NCBI RefSeq assembly: GCF_031583145.1
Contig: NZ_CP134050.1
Span: 5,845,501 to 5,909,500, forward strand
Source: Brevibacillus brevis
GTDB taxonomy: Bacteria > Bacillota > Bacilli > Brevibacillales > Brevibacillaceae
Direction of reading: 5' to 3'
DNA length: 64,000 nt
Shown here: positions 1-8,832 of the stretch, one piece after another
Layout of the letters: every line of letters starts with the position of its first letter
Numbering within the stretch: the first letter of the stretch is position 1
The notes under the pieces: generated by a model
Databases searched by the model: none
The model's input: only the letters and a program-made list of their open reading frames with translations
Told to the model about the DNA's origin: nothing
Made by a program: the position numbers and the translations under genes

Positions 1-504
1 CTCGCCATCGGAGACTTTGACTCTGTGAGCCTCGCGGAAAAAGAGGAAATCGAGCGGCATAGCCAGCTCGTCTCCTCCTGTGATCCGGTCATGAAGGATT
101 TGACCGACACGGAAATGGCGCTCGCCTGGGCGCTGGAGCAGCACCCCGCCGAAATCGTGCTGCTGGGGGCATTGGGCTCTCGCTTCGACCATACGCTAGC
201 CAACGTGCACCTTCTGAGGAAAGCGCTGAAAGCCGGTGTCCCTTGCAAAATCGTCGATGAAACCAACGAAATCCATCTGACAAGCAGCACCCTGAAGGTA
301 AGCCGGGATCATTTTTCCCATCTGTCTCTGCTTCCTTTGACCGCTGAAGTGACCGGCATTACCTTGGATGGCTTTCAGTATCCGCTGGACAATGCCACGC
401 TCACCATCGGAGATACGCTTGGGATCAGCAACGTGCTTACAGCCGAAACCGGAACCATTTCCGTTCGCTCCGGACAGCTGCTCGTCATCAAAAGCAAAGA
501 TTGA
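1..504 (+). CDS. thiN: Thiamine pyrophosphokinase, C-terminal part (cut by window edge)
   Basis: The open frame runs in from the window edge, so the true start lies outside. The enzyme transfers pyrophosphate from ATP to thiamine, giving the cofactor thiamine diphosphate in the cytoplasm. The first visible residues read GDFDSV, a family nucleotide-binding motif, and GSRFDHTLAN follows about 60 residues later as the second signature. The last third is the beta-rich thiamine-binding domain. 167 residues are visible; the family is about 210-220, so roughly 50 are missing. ung follows convergently with a 19-base gap. Confidence 0.9.
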   Translation, partial: LAIGDFDSVSLAEKEEIERHSQLVSSCDPVMKDLTDTEMALAWALEQHPAEIVLLGALGSRFDHTLANVHLLRKALKAGVPCKIVDETNEIHLTSSTLKVSRDHFSHLSLLPLTAEVTGITLDGFQYPLDNATLTIGDTLGISNVLTAETGTISVRSGQLLVIKSKD

Positions 505-523
505 CCGAAGCCCCCGTGCTCCA

Positions 524-1210
524 TTACGCTTCTTCCGGGTCAAGCGGCAGCTGCCAGTCGATTTCCGCGATACCCCTGGATCGCAAAAACGCATTCGCCC
601 GCGAGAATGGTCGGCTGCCGAAGAAGCCACGGTTGGCGGAAAATGGGCTGGGGTGCGGGGACTGGATGATGAAGTGCTTTCGGGTATCGATGAACGATGC
701 CTTCTCCTGGGCATGCTTGCCCCACAGAATAAACACCAGCGGCGTTTCCCGCTCATTGAGAAGCGTGATGATCCGGTCGGTAAACATCTCCCATCCCAGG
801 CCTTTGTGCGAGTTGGGCATGCCGCTTCGCACCGTCAGCACCGTGTTGAGCATCATCACGCCTTGCTTCGCCCAGTGAGTCAGATAGCCGTGTTCCGGAA
901 TCGTGCAGTTCAAGTCGCTTTGCAGTTCCTTGTAAATGTTTTGCAGGGAGGGCGGCGGCTTGATGCCCGGCTTGACCGAAAAGCTGAGGCCGTGGGCTTG
1001 TCCCGGCCCGTGATACGGGTCTTGGCCCAAAATAACGACTTTGGCATTTTCGTACCCGGTCAAATGCAGTGCCGTGAAAATATCGTACATATCGGGATAG
1101 ATCGTCTTCGTCTGATACTCTTCCTTCAGCGTTTGCCGCAGCTGCAAGTAGTACGGCTTCTGAAATTCCTCTGCCAGCACCTCGGCCCAATCATTGTGCA
1201 GAATTGCCAT
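524..1210 (-). CDS. ung: Uracil-DNA glycosylase, family 1
   Basis: Removes uracil from DNA as the first step of base excision repair. At 228 residues it is full length for the family. The water-activating motif GQDPYH is at residues 62-67 and the DNA-intercalation motif HPSPFSA starts at residue 186. The ATG at 1210 is preceded by AAGGTGAGAG. It is convergent with thiN and transcribed alone. The 284 bases between its start and the next gene show no recognised feature. Confidence 0.95.
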   Translation of the reverse strand: MAILHNDWAEVLAEEFQKPYYLQLRQTLKEEYQTKTIYPDMYDIFTALHLTGYENAKVVILGQDPYHGPGQAHGLSFSVKPGIKPPPSLQNIYKELQSDLNCTIPEHGYLTHWAKQGVMMLNTVLTVRSGMPNSHKGLGWEMFTDRIITLLNERETPLVFILWGKHAQEKASFIDTRKHFIIQSPHPSPFSANRGFFGSRPFSRANAFLRSRGIAEIDWQLPLDPEEA

Positions 1211-1494
1211 TCACTCTCACCTTGTCTGATAGTTTTGCTTCTACCTTATCATACTGGCTGCCTTCCCTGATGGAAAGTCTGCATCCTTCGACTCTCGCAT
1301 CACTTCGTTCTCCGGTGCCCCGGATCCCTCGAACCAAGACAGTACGCCTACTGTGCCATTCCTGTCCAGTCCCATTTTTACATCTTTTTCTAGTCTTTGT
1401 TTCCTAGTACCCTTGCTTGATAGCTGATCCCGTCGAATTTTGCCATAATATGTCCTGGGAAGATATAGATAAAGAAAGGGAAGAGGATTGCTAC

Positions 1495-2010
1495 ATGAAA
1501 TGGGATATCAAGTCATTCATCGGGGGCATCGTCGTAGGTTCGGTGCTTTTCTCCGGGATTGCCATCGCCGCTCCCGCTTTTCCAGATGTGGCGGAAGGAA
1601 CGAAGACGCCGTTTACCTACTACTTTGAAGGAGTGCCGAAATCTCCCCAGAGTGACGTGCAAGGCATTATGTACAAAAATTCTGTATACGTACCCATCCG
1701 CTTCGTCGCGGAAAATCTGAACAAGCCTGTCATCTACGACGCGAAGACGAAGTCCATCTTCATCGGCAAGCTGCCGGTATCCAAGATGTACTCCAAAATG
1801 GAAGCCGTAGAGCTCGTGAAAAAGAAACTGGCAGGCAGCCTCACTCCCTCGCACGTAGTCGAGTATGATCACGACGACGAAAAAGGCCATTATGTGATCC
1901 AAGTTTATCAAACCGTCGTGAACAACTTCCAATCTGGCGACAGCTACACAAACACGTATGGCTGGTTCGTGGTGAATCCGAATACAGGCGAAGTCAAATC
2001 GTTGCTATAA
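1495..2010 (+). CDS. Secreted stalk-domain (copper amine oxidase N-like) protein
   Basis: A 171-residue protein. The frame is open from 1417, but the ATG at 1495 has a good GGGAAGAGG ribosome site and directly precedes a signal or anchor segment (residues about 7-26, rich in G, V, I and A). Residues about 40-90, with YVPIRFVAENL and IYDAKTKSIFIG, match the stalk repeat first named from copper amine oxidases and common in Paenibacillaceae surface proteins. The C-terminal part (GHYVIQVYQT...GWFVVNPNTGEVKSLL) resembles a PepSY-like fold. No oxidase catalytic domain is present. Function unknown; probably an exported cell-envelope protein. Confidence 0.7.
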   Translation: MKWDIKSFIGGIVVGSVLFSGIAIAAPAFPDVAEGTKTPFTYYFEGVPKSPQSDVQGIMYKNSVYVPIRFVAENLNKPVIYDAKTKSIFIGKLPVSKMYSKMEAVELVKKKLAGSLTPSHVVEYDHDDEKGHYVIQVYQTVVNNFQSGDSYTNTYGWFVVNPNTGEVKSLL

Positions 2011-2015
2011 TCGGC

Positions 2016-2056
2016 AAAAAAGAACAGCAGGCATAGGGAGCCCGCTGTTCTTTTTT
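2016..2056. terminator. Bidirectional rho-independent terminator
   Basis: AAAAAAGAACAGC pairs with GCTGTTCTTTTTT. The A-run on the left and T-run on the right make it usable by both the stalk-protein gene and the convergent peptide-transport operon. Confidence 0.85.
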
Positions 2057-2066
2057 CTTGGACCGC

Positions 2067-3050
2067 TCACACATTCAACGGAAAGTGGCAGACAGCGACA
2101 TGGCCGTTCGCCCCCTGCTGCACGGGCGGTTCCGCTGTGCGGCAGATGTCCTGCACATACGGGCAGCGCGTGTGGAAATGGCAGCCGGACGGCGGATTGG
2201 CCGGATTCGGCAAATCCCCTTGCAGGACGATCCGCTCTTTGCGCTGCGTCGGGTCAGGAATGGGGACTGCGGACAGCAGAGCCTCCGTATACGGGTGCAT
2301 CGGTCTGGCGAACAGCTCGTCGCGCTCGGCCATTTCCACGACTTTCCCCAGGTACATGACGGCGATCCGGTCGCTGATGTGCTTGACTGCAGGAAGCCCG
2401 TGGGAAATGAAAATGTACGTCAGCTGCAGCTCTTTTTGCAGCTTCTTGAGCAGATTCAGGATTTGCGATTGAATGGAAACGTCCAGCGCAGACACCGCCT
2501 CGTCGCAGACGATCAGACTGGGGTGCAGCGCGAGTGCCCTCGCGATCCCGATGCGCTGCCGTTGACCGCCGCTAAACTCGTGCGGATGCCGGCTCAGGTG
2601 ATGGGCATCCAGCCCGACGAGCCGAAGCAGCTCCACGACCTTTTCCCGGATTTCCCCGCCCCGTCCGATGCCGTGCACGCGCAGCGGCTCGGCCACGATG
2701 TCCTCTACCCGCATCCTTGGATTCAGCGAGGAGTACGGGTCCTGGAAAATCATCTGCATGTTCCGGCGAACGGCCTTTTCCTCCTCCTTGGACAAGTTGG
2801 CCAGCCGTTTGCCCTCAAACCAGATTTCCCCCTCCGTCGGCTCGAGCAGGTGGAGGATCATCTGCCCGGTCGTCGATTTGCCGCAGCCCGATTCTCCCAC
2901 GATTCCCAGCGTTTCCCCGCGATATACCGTAAAGGTGACCCCATCCACTGCGCGCACGTGGCCCGTTTGCTTGGAAAACATGCCTTGCTTGTACGGAAAG
3001 TACTTTTTCAGCCCCTTTACCTCCAGGAGCGCCTCTTTTGTCTGATTCAT
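2067..3050 (-). CDS. dppF: Oligo/dipeptide ABC transporter ATP-binding protein (DppF/OppF type)
   Basis: Second ATPase of a peptide importer and last gene of the operon starting at 10182. 327 residues. Walker A GESGCGKST is at residues 52-60, the ABC signature FSGGQRQRIGIARA near 160, and Walker B then reads CDEAVSALD, with Ala where Pro is usual. The C-terminal peptide-ABC extension carries HTRCPYVQDIC, the Cys-containing segment typical of OppF/DppF. The ATG at 3050 has AGGAGACGGGACC upstream. The substrate class (peptides) is well supported; di- versus oligopeptide is not decided by sequence. Confidence 0.9.
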   Translation of the reverse strand: MNQTKEALLEVKGLKKYFPYKQGMFSKQTGHVRAVDGVTFTVYRGETLGIVGESGCGKSTTGQMILHLLEPTEGEIWFEGKRLANLSKEEEKAVRRNMQMIFQDPYSSLNPRMRVEDIVAEPLRVHGIGRGGEIREKVVELLRLVGLDAHHLSRHPHEFSGGQRQRIGIARALALHPSLIVCDEAVSALDVSIQSQILNLLKKLQKELQLTYIFISHGLPAVKHISDRIAVMYLGKVVEMAERDELFARPMHPYTEALLSAVPIPDPTQRKERIVLQGDLPNPANPPSGCHFHTRCPYVQDICRTAEPPVQQGANGHVAVCHFPLNV

Positions 3051-3065
3051 GGTCCCGTCTCCTCC

Positions 3066-4028
3066 TTAGGCATATAAGCAACGCGCAAGATGGTCCGCCG
3101 CCACTTCGACGAGGGCCGGATTTCTTTCCCGGCATTGTTCGGTTGCCACGGGGCAGCGGGGATGAAACTTGCAGCCTGCCGGCATGTCCAGCGGATTGGG
3201 TACGGCTCCCGGTATCGATTCCAGCTCCTCCCGCACCTCGTCCAGCTTGGGCAACGAGCCGAGCAAGCCTTTTGTGTACGGGTGCTTGGGGTTGGCAAAC
3301 AGCTCGAACACATTGGCCTGCTCCACGATTTCTCCCGCGTACATGACGACGACCCGATCCGCCATTTCCGCCACGACTCCGAGGTCATGGGTAATCAGGA
3401 TGACACCTGTCTCGTACTCTTGGTTCAGCTTTTTCAACAGCTCCAATATTTGCGCCTGGATCGTGACGTCGAGGGCTGTGGTCGGCTCGTCGGCAATCAG
3501 AAGAGCCGGATTGCACGCCAAAGCCATCGCGATCATGACCCGTTGCCGCATTCCTCCCGAGAGCTGATGAGGAAAGGAATCGACCACCTTATCGGCGCGG
3601 GGAATCCCTACCGTCTCCAGCATCTCGATGCTTTTTGCCCGGGCCTGCTGCTTGTCCAGCTGCTGGTGCAGGCGGAACACTTCGCCCAGCTGGTTGCCCA
3701 CCGTGAAGACGGGATTGAGCGAGGTCATCGGCTCCTGGAAAATCATCGACATCTTGTTGCCGCGCAGCTTGCGGAGCTCTTTTTTGCTCATACCCAGCAG
3801 GTTTTGGCCATCCAGCAAAATTTCTCCGCCCACGACCTGGCCCGGCGGAGCGACCAGCCCCATGATGGAAAGGGAAGTGACGCTTTTGCCGCAGCCGGAT
3901 TCGCCCACGATCGCCAGCGTCTCTCCCTTGGCGACCGAAAAGGAAATGCCATTGACGGATGGAGCGACGCCATCTTCAGTTTTAAAGTGCGTTTGCAGGT
4001 TTTTTACCTCGAGCAATTTGGCTTCCAT
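3066..4028 (-). CDS. dppD: Oligo/dipeptide ABC transporter ATP-binding protein (DppD/OppD type)
   Basis: First of the two ATPases energising the peptide importer. 320 residues; Walker A GESGCGKSV at residues 42-50, signature LSGGMRQRVMIAMAL, Walker B LLIADEPTTALDV, and the C-terminal family extension with GCKFHPRCPVATEQC. It lies 15 bases ahead of the partner ATPase and 12 bases after the permease. Full family length and a normal GGGAGG ribosome site. Confidence 0.92.
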   Translation of the reverse strand: MEAKLLEVKNLQTHFKTEDGVAPSVNGISFSVAKGETLAIVGESGCGKSVTSLSIMGLVAPPGQVVGGEILLDGQNLLGMSKKELRKLRGNKMSMIFQEPMTSLNPVFTVGNQLGEVFRLHQQLDKQQARAKSIEMLETVGIPRADKVVDSFPHQLSGGMRQRVMIAMALACNPALLIADEPTTALDVTIQAQILELLKKLNQEYETGVILITHDLGVVAEMADRVVVMYAGEIVEQANVFELFANPKHPYTKGLLGSLPKLDEVREELESIPGAVPNPLDMPAGCKFHPRCPVATEQCRERNPALVEVAADHLARCLYA

Positions 4029-4040
4029 TGGGCCACCTCC

Positions 4041-4967
4041 CTACTTTCTTGCCTTCATCCGCGGATCCAGCACATCGCGCAGCCAGTCCCCCAGGAACAT
4101 GATCCCCAGCACCGTGACCGTGATCGCGATTCCGGGAAAGGTGGCGATCCACCAGCTTGTCGCCAAGTACTGCCGGCCATCGCTGAGCATGCCGCCCCAC
4201 GAAACGGTCGGCGGCTGGATGCCCAGGCCGAGAAAGCTGAGCGAGGCTTCGGCGATGATGGTGGTAGCGACGCTCAAGGTGGATACGACGATAAACGAAG
4301 AAATGACGTTGGGTAAAATGTGGGTCAGGATGATTCTCCGGTTGCTTGCGCCTACGGTACGGGCCGCTTTGACATAGTCCCGCTCCTTTACCCCCAGCAC
4401 TTCGCTGCGGATGATCCGCGCGTATTTCACCCAGTTGGTGAAGCCAAGCACGAGAATCAGGGTCATCAGGCTCGGTCCCAATACGGCCAGGATGACGAGC
4501 ATGAACAGGATGTTGGGGATCGCCAGGAAAGCGTCGACGGTCCGCATGATCACACTGTCAATCCATCCTCCGTAATAGCCCGATGCCAGCCCGAGAATGA
4601 CCCCGATCAGCCCGGCCAGGATTACGGCGCACACTCCGACCAGGAGCGATACCTGCGAGCCGTAAATGATCCGGCTGAGCACATCCCGTCCGAGGTTGTC
4701 CGTACCCAGCGGATTCGCGGAGGAGCCTCCCTCCATCCACATCGGCGGTTTCAGGCGCTTGGCCGCTTGTGTCTTCGCGGGGTCATGCGGAGCGATCGCG
4801 CCCGCGAAGACCGCCATGAACGTGACGGCGATGACGATAATGAATCCGATCGTCCCGGTTTTGCTCTTGAAGAGTAACCGGGCAAAGCGCCCGAGCCGTC
4901 CCGTCTGCCGTGCCGTTTTTCCCATCCCCTGCAGCTGCGGGGCTTGCGTTTCCAATGATGCCGACAC
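4041..4967 (-). CDS. dppC: Peptide ABC transporter permease (DppC/OppC type)
   Basis: Inner-membrane permease with an N-terminal cytoplasmic segment, a first membrane helix near residue 40, and the binding-protein-dependent transport domain. The EAA loop appears as EASLSFLGLGIQPPTVSWG. The frame extends to a GTG at 4976, but that codon lies inside the ribosome site GGAGGTG; the GTG at 4967 sits 8 bases after GGAGG and is the likelier start, giving 308 residues. It pairs with the DppB-type gene only 15 bases upstream. Confidence 0.9.
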   Translation of the reverse strand: MSASLETQAPQLQGMGKTARQTGRLGRFARLLFKSKTGTIGFIIVIAVTFMAVFAGAIAPHDPAKTQAAKRLKPPMWMEGGSSANPLGTDNLGRDVLSRIIYGSQVSLLVGVCAVILAGLIGVILGLASGYYGGWIDSVIMRTVDAFLAIPNILFMLVILAVLGPSLMTLILVLGFTNWVKYARIIRSEVLGVKERDYVKAARTVGASNRRIILTHILPNVISSFIVVSTLSVATTIIAEASLSFLGLGIQPPTVSWGGMLSDGRQYLATSWWIATFPGIAITVTVLGIMFLGDWLRDVLDPRMKARK

Positions 4968-4982
4968 ATGGATCACCTCCGT

Positions 4983-5900
4983 TTAGTTGTACTTGATGCG
5001 TGGGTCCAACACCCGGTACAGGATATCCGCGATCAGATTGCTGATAATGACGAGAAAGGCGACCACGAACACGGCTGCCTGTACGATCGCCATGTCCCGG
5101 GCATTGACCGCTTGAATGATCAATTGTCCCATCCCCGGCCAGGAAAAAATCGTTTCCGTGATCAACGTGCCGCCGATCAAGGTAGAGGTCTGCAGCGCCA
5201 TGATCGTGACCACGGGAATCATCGAGTTGCGCAGGGCGTGCTTGTAGACGACGATGCTCTCCAACAGCCCTTTGCTGCGTGCCGTCCGAATGTAGTCCTG
5301 ATTCAAAATCTCGAGCATGCTGGAGCGGATCAGGCGTGTCATCTCCGCAGCAATCCCTGTACCCAGCGTAAAGGCAGGCAGCACCAGATTCTCGAAGGAG
5401 CCCCGGCCGGAGACCGGCAGGGCCTTCATTTCCACCGCGAACAACAGGATCAGCATGATTCCGAGCCAAAAATGCGGCATCGCTTTGCCCAGCACCGAAC
5501 AGCCGGAAAAGAAAATGTCGAGAAAGGAATTGCGCTTCGTAGCAGAGAGGATGCCGAGCGGAATGGAAATGACGGTCGCGACCAGCATGGAGGCAATCGC
5601 GAGCTCAAAGGTCGCGGGAAGCCGCTCCAATACGATCGGGAGGGCCGGCATATCGTAGCGGAACGAGGTCCCGAAGTCCCCTTGAAGCATGTGGCCGATG
5701 AAGGTGAAGTACTGGACGTACAGCGGCTGGTCCAACCCAAGCGCCGCGATCAGGATGGCCCGGTCTTCGTCCGTCGCCGTATCGGCAAGCATCAGGGAGA
5801 CGGGATCTCCGGTGCAATAGACGAGGACAAACACGATGATCGAGATCAGAAACAGGACAGGGATGATCTGAAGCAACGACTTCAGCAAATACTGCCTCAT
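4983..5900 (-). CDS. dppB: Peptide ABC transporter permease (DppB/OppB type)
   Basis: A 305-residue permease with the family's N-terminal membrane helix (LLKSLLQIIPVLFLISIIVF) followed by the CTGDPVS periplasmic segment and five further helices; the EAA-like loop has GGTLITETIFSWPGMGQL. It forms the heterodimeric channel with the DppC-type protein. Start ATG at 5900 after GGAGGTGACACC. A 9-bp hairpin lies between it and the binding-protein gene. Confidence 0.92.
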   Translation of the reverse strand: MRQYLLKSLLQIIPVLFLISIIVFVLVYCTGDPVSLMLADTATDEDRAILIAALGLDQPLYVQYFTFIGHMLQGDFGTSFRYDMPALPIVLERLPATFELAIASMLVATVISIPLGILSATKRNSFLDIFFSGCSVLGKAMPHFWLGIMLILLFAVEMKALPVSGRGSFENLVLPAFTLGTGIAAEMTRLIRSSMLEILNQDYIRTARSKGLLESIVVYKHALRNSMIPVVTIMALQTSTLIGGTLITETIFSWPGMGQLIIQAVNARDMAIVQAAVFVVAFLVIISNLIADILYRVLDPRIKYN

Positions 5901-5933
5901 GGTGTCACCTCCGGATATGTCTTTGTAGCAGGA

Positions 5934-5959
5934 AGAGGTCTCGCCTTGAAGAGACCTCT
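5934..5959 (-). other. Intra-operon hairpin between binding-protein and permease genes
   Basis: AGAGGTCTC and its perfect complement GAGACCTCT are separated by 8 bases. No T-run follows, so it is unlikely to stop transcription fully. In binding-protein operons such hairpins often stabilise the upstream mRNA so that the binding protein is made in excess; that role is inferred here. Confidence 0.6.
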
Positions 5960-5983
5960 CCTGGGAAATATTCGAGTTTTTCG

Positions 5984-7576
5984 TTACTTCAGGGTGATCT
6001 CGTCGGCGAACAGCATTTCGTCGAGACGCGGTTCAAAATTGATTTTGTCGCTGACTCCGTAGTTGGCGTTCATTTGGTACATGTAAATGTGCGGGCGTTC
6101 TTCCGCGACGATTTTCTGCACCTGTTGGTATTGCTTCGCGCGCTCTTCCAGGTTCATGTTCTTTTCTGCTTCCTTCAAAAGCTTGTCGACTTCCGGATTG
6201 GAGTAGTCGGACTCGCCTTTGGCGCGTTCCGTGGTCAGGCGGTCGAACGCCAAGGAGCCGTCAAACATCGAGTTTGCGTACGAAATCATGAACATCTCGC
6301 CAAACTTTTTCGCCTTGTACGTCTCATTGAATTTGCTCCACTCCATCAGGTCCAGCTTCGCACGGATTCCCACCTCGGCCAGCATCGCCTGGATCAGCTC
6401 GGCGGTCTCCTTGTCTTTCAAATAGCGGCCGCTCGTCGCGCTGAAGTTGATGTCGATGCCGTTCGGATAGCCGGCTTCCGCCAAGAGCTGCTTCGCCCGC
6501 TCGGGGTCGTACAGGGAGGTGTTGTAAAGCGATGGCTCCGCCCCGAAGTTTCCTGGCGTCACGCGCGTACGAGTCGGCGTGCCGCCTCCGGCCAGGATGC
6601 TGTCTACGATGGCCTTTTCGTCGATTGCCAGATCGATTGCCTCGCGCACCTTCGGATTCTCCGTCACGGTTCCTGGCGTCATTCTTAGCGTGAGCTGCAT
6701 GACCCGCTGGGTAGGGCCTGTCGCCGTATGCGTGCCTTCGTTGCTGTCGATTCGCTCCAGATCGCTCGGCGGGATATTGACCGCGATGTCCACTCCTCCG
6801 GTCAAAAGCTCGGCCACGCGAGTCGCATCCTCCGGAATGGCCCGGAATACGAGCTTGTCCCACTTCGGCTTGTCCCCGAAGTACTGATCGTTTTTCACCA
6901 TGATCAGACGATCGTCGCGCTCCCATTTCTCAAACTTGTACGGCCCGGTTCCCACCGGATTTTTGAGAAACTCATCCCAGCCTTTTTCTTTGATGTATTT
7001 CGAGGGCAGCATCCCCGAGCCCAGGCGGGACAGCCTGTTTAAGAGGACCGGCTCCGATTCGTTCGTGACGATCTCGATCGTATGCGGGTCGACCACTTTC
7101 ACTTCTTGTATCTGCTTGTAGTTCCCGTATTCGAGGAGCTTCTGGTCTTTGGCGACCCGCTCCAGCGTAAATTTCACATCATCGGCGGTAAACGGGTCGC
7201 CGTTGTGGAAGGTGACGCCTTCACGCAGCTTGAAGCGCCAGGTCTTGTCGTTGACGATCTCCCACGACGTGGCCAGATCAGGCTGCACTTTCTGGTTTCT
7301 GTCCTTTTTCACCAAATAGTTGAACATGTTGACGTGGACCGCTTCCGTCGACGTGTTGTTGTGGTCGTGGATGTCGAAGCTGACGATGTCGTTGCCGCTT
7401 GCGATGGTCAATACTTTCTCGCCGGAATTGCCGCCCGATGCAGGAGCCGTGCCTGATGCCGCTTCCTGCTGCTTCGGTGCCGGTGTCGTCGTCGAGGACT
7501 GGCTGCTGCAGCCGACGAGCGCCGCCGACAGAGCCAGCACGGCAGCAAGTCCCATACCCGCCAAACGCTTTTTCAT
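5984..7576 (-). CDS. Peptide ABC transporter substrate-binding lipoprotein (SBP_bac_5)
   Basis: The 530-residue extracellular receptor of the importer. A type II signal peptide ends in the lipobox LVGC (Cys at about 23), followed by a Ser/Thr/Pro/Gly linker to about residue 50. Family 5 features include RFKLREGVTFHNGDPFTADD near residue 130 and NPVGTGPYKFEKWERDD near 210. It is transcribed with two M20 hydrolases upstream and the permeases and ATPases downstream, so imported ligands are probably peptides or N-acyl amino acids that those enzymes cleave. Confidence 0.93.
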   Translation of the reverse strand: MKKRLAGMGLAAVLALSAALVGCSSQSSTTTPAPKQQEAASGTAPASGGNSGEKVLTIASGNDIVSFDIHDHNNTSTEAVHVNMFNYLVKKDRNQKVQPDLATSWEIVNDKTWRFKLREGVTFHNGDPFTADDVKFTLERVAKDQKLLEYGNYKQIQEVKVVDPHTIEIVTNESEPVLLNRLSRLGSGMLPSKYIKEKGWDEFLKNPVGTGPYKFEKWERDDRLIMVKNDQYFGDKPKWDKLVFRAIPEDATRVAELLTGGVDIAVNIPPSDLERIDSNEGTHTATGPTQRVMQLTLRMTPGTVTENPKVREAIDLAIDEKAIVDSILAGGGTPTRTRVTPGNFGAEPSLYNTSLYDPERAKQLLAEAGYPNGIDINFSATSGRYLKDKETAELIQAMLAEVGIRAKLDLMEWSKFNETYKAKKFGEMFMISYANSMFDGSLAFDRLTTERAKGESDYSNPEVDKLLKEAEKNMNLEERAKQYQQVQKIVAEERPHIYMYQMNANYGVSDKINFEPRLDEMLFADEITLK

Positions 7577-7622
7577 GGATGAATCCCCCTCTTCTATTCT
7601 CTCGTAGATCTATCTTTTGTCC

Positions 7623-8828
7623 TCAGTTGCTGCTCAGGTAGTTCAAGGCAAACGCAGACAGCATAGCGATCCCGATAGGAAGCGCATCTTCGTCGACATC
7701 GAACATGGGGTGGTGCAGCGGATACGTCGTCTGCTTGTCCGTATTGCCCACTCCCAGGCGGAAAAACACACCGGGCACATGCTCCGTGTAATACGAAAAG
7801 TCTTCGCCGCCCATCGACGGCTTGGTCAGCTCGTGCTTGTCCCCGCCCAGCACCTGATCCGCTGTCGCCAATAGCTGGTCTACCATCCGATCGTCATTGA
7901 CGATGGAAGGATAGCCGAAATGGTAGTCAAATTCGTACGAGGCTCCCAGGGCCATCGTCACTCCTTTGACGACAGTCTCGATCCGCTGCGGCATCTGCTC
8001 CCTGAGCGCCGGATTCAGCGTCCGCACGGTTCCGAGCAGCTCTACCTCGGGAGCGATGACGTTGCTGGCGCTTCCTCCCTGGATCTTCCCGATGGTGATC
8101 ACCACCGAATCGAGAGGATCGACTTGCCGGCTGGCGATATGCTGCAGCGCAGACAGCACTTCAGCTGTGACCGAGACGGAATCGATCGCCTGGTGCGGAT
8201 GCGCCGCATGGCCGCCCCGTCCGATAATATTGATCCGGATCCGGTCGGCTGCCGCACAGCTAACACCGCGCACCGCCGTGATGCGCCCGGTAGGTACGCC
8301 GGGATAGACGTGGAGCCCCGCCATTGCGCCTATGCCAAAGTCCGTCAAAAGGCCGTCCTTGATCATCTCGTTCGCCCCTCCGAGCCCTTCTTCGGCAGGC
8401 TGGAAGACGAACGCGACATTGCCCCTCTCCGGCTGTCCCAGGCCGCTCAGAAACTGGGCCGCCCCCATCAGGATGCTGGTATGGGCGTCGTGGCCGCACG
8501 CATGCATTTTTCCTGCTACCGTGGAGCGGTACGGCGAGTCCTTTTGCTCGTGAATCGGCAAGGCGTCCATATCGGCCCGCAGGCCAATCGTCGGGCCCGG
8601 ATTCTTGCCTCGCAAAAGGCCGACGACTCCGGTCCTTCCTACACCACGCTTTACCTCCAGCCCCAGCCTTTCCAGATGCCGAGCGACGATGTCCGATGTG
8701 CGCACTTCTTCAAAGCCGAGCTCCGGATTTTGGTGAAAGTCCCGGCGCCAGGCGGTCACCTCTTCCTTCAGCGCGCTGGCTTTCGCGAGAATATCCGAGC
8801 TGCGGTACAGCACGGGAACTTGGTCCAT
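7623..8828 (-). CDS. M20D amidohydrolase / N-acyl-amino-acid hydrolase
   Basis: A 401-residue metallohydrolase of the HipO/IAA-amino-acid hydrolase group. Metal-site motifs are visible: GLRADMDALPI, MHACGHDAHTSILMGAA and FVFQPAEEGLGGANEMI. Such enzymes remove an acyl or aromatic-acyl group from an amino acid in the cytoplasm. It starts 4 bases after the stop of the dipeptidase gene, with ribosome site AAGGAGG overlapping that stop, so the two are translationally close. Placement ahead of the peptide-binding protein links it to imported substrates. Exact substrate unknown. Confidence 0.88.
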   Translation of the reverse strand: MDQVPVLYRSSDILAKASALKEEVTAWRRDFHQNPELGFEEVRTSDIVARHLERLGLEVKRGVGRTGVVGLLRGKNPGPTIGLRADMDALPIHEQKDSPYRSTVAGKMHACGHDAHTSILMGAAQFLSGLGQPERGNVAFVFQPAEEGLGGANEMIKDGLLTDFGIGAMAGLHVYPGVPTGRITAVRGVSCAAADRIRINIIGRGGHAAHPHQAIDSVSVTAEVLSALQHIASRQVDPLDSVVITIGKIQGGSASNVIAPEVELLGTVRTLNPALREQMPQRIETVVKGVTMALGASYEFDYHFGYPSIVNDDRMVDQLLATADQVLGGDKHELTKPSMGGEDFSYYTEHVPGVFFRLGVGNTDKQTTYPLHHPMFDVDEDALPIGIAMLSAFALNYLSSN

Positions 8829-8832
8829 GCCC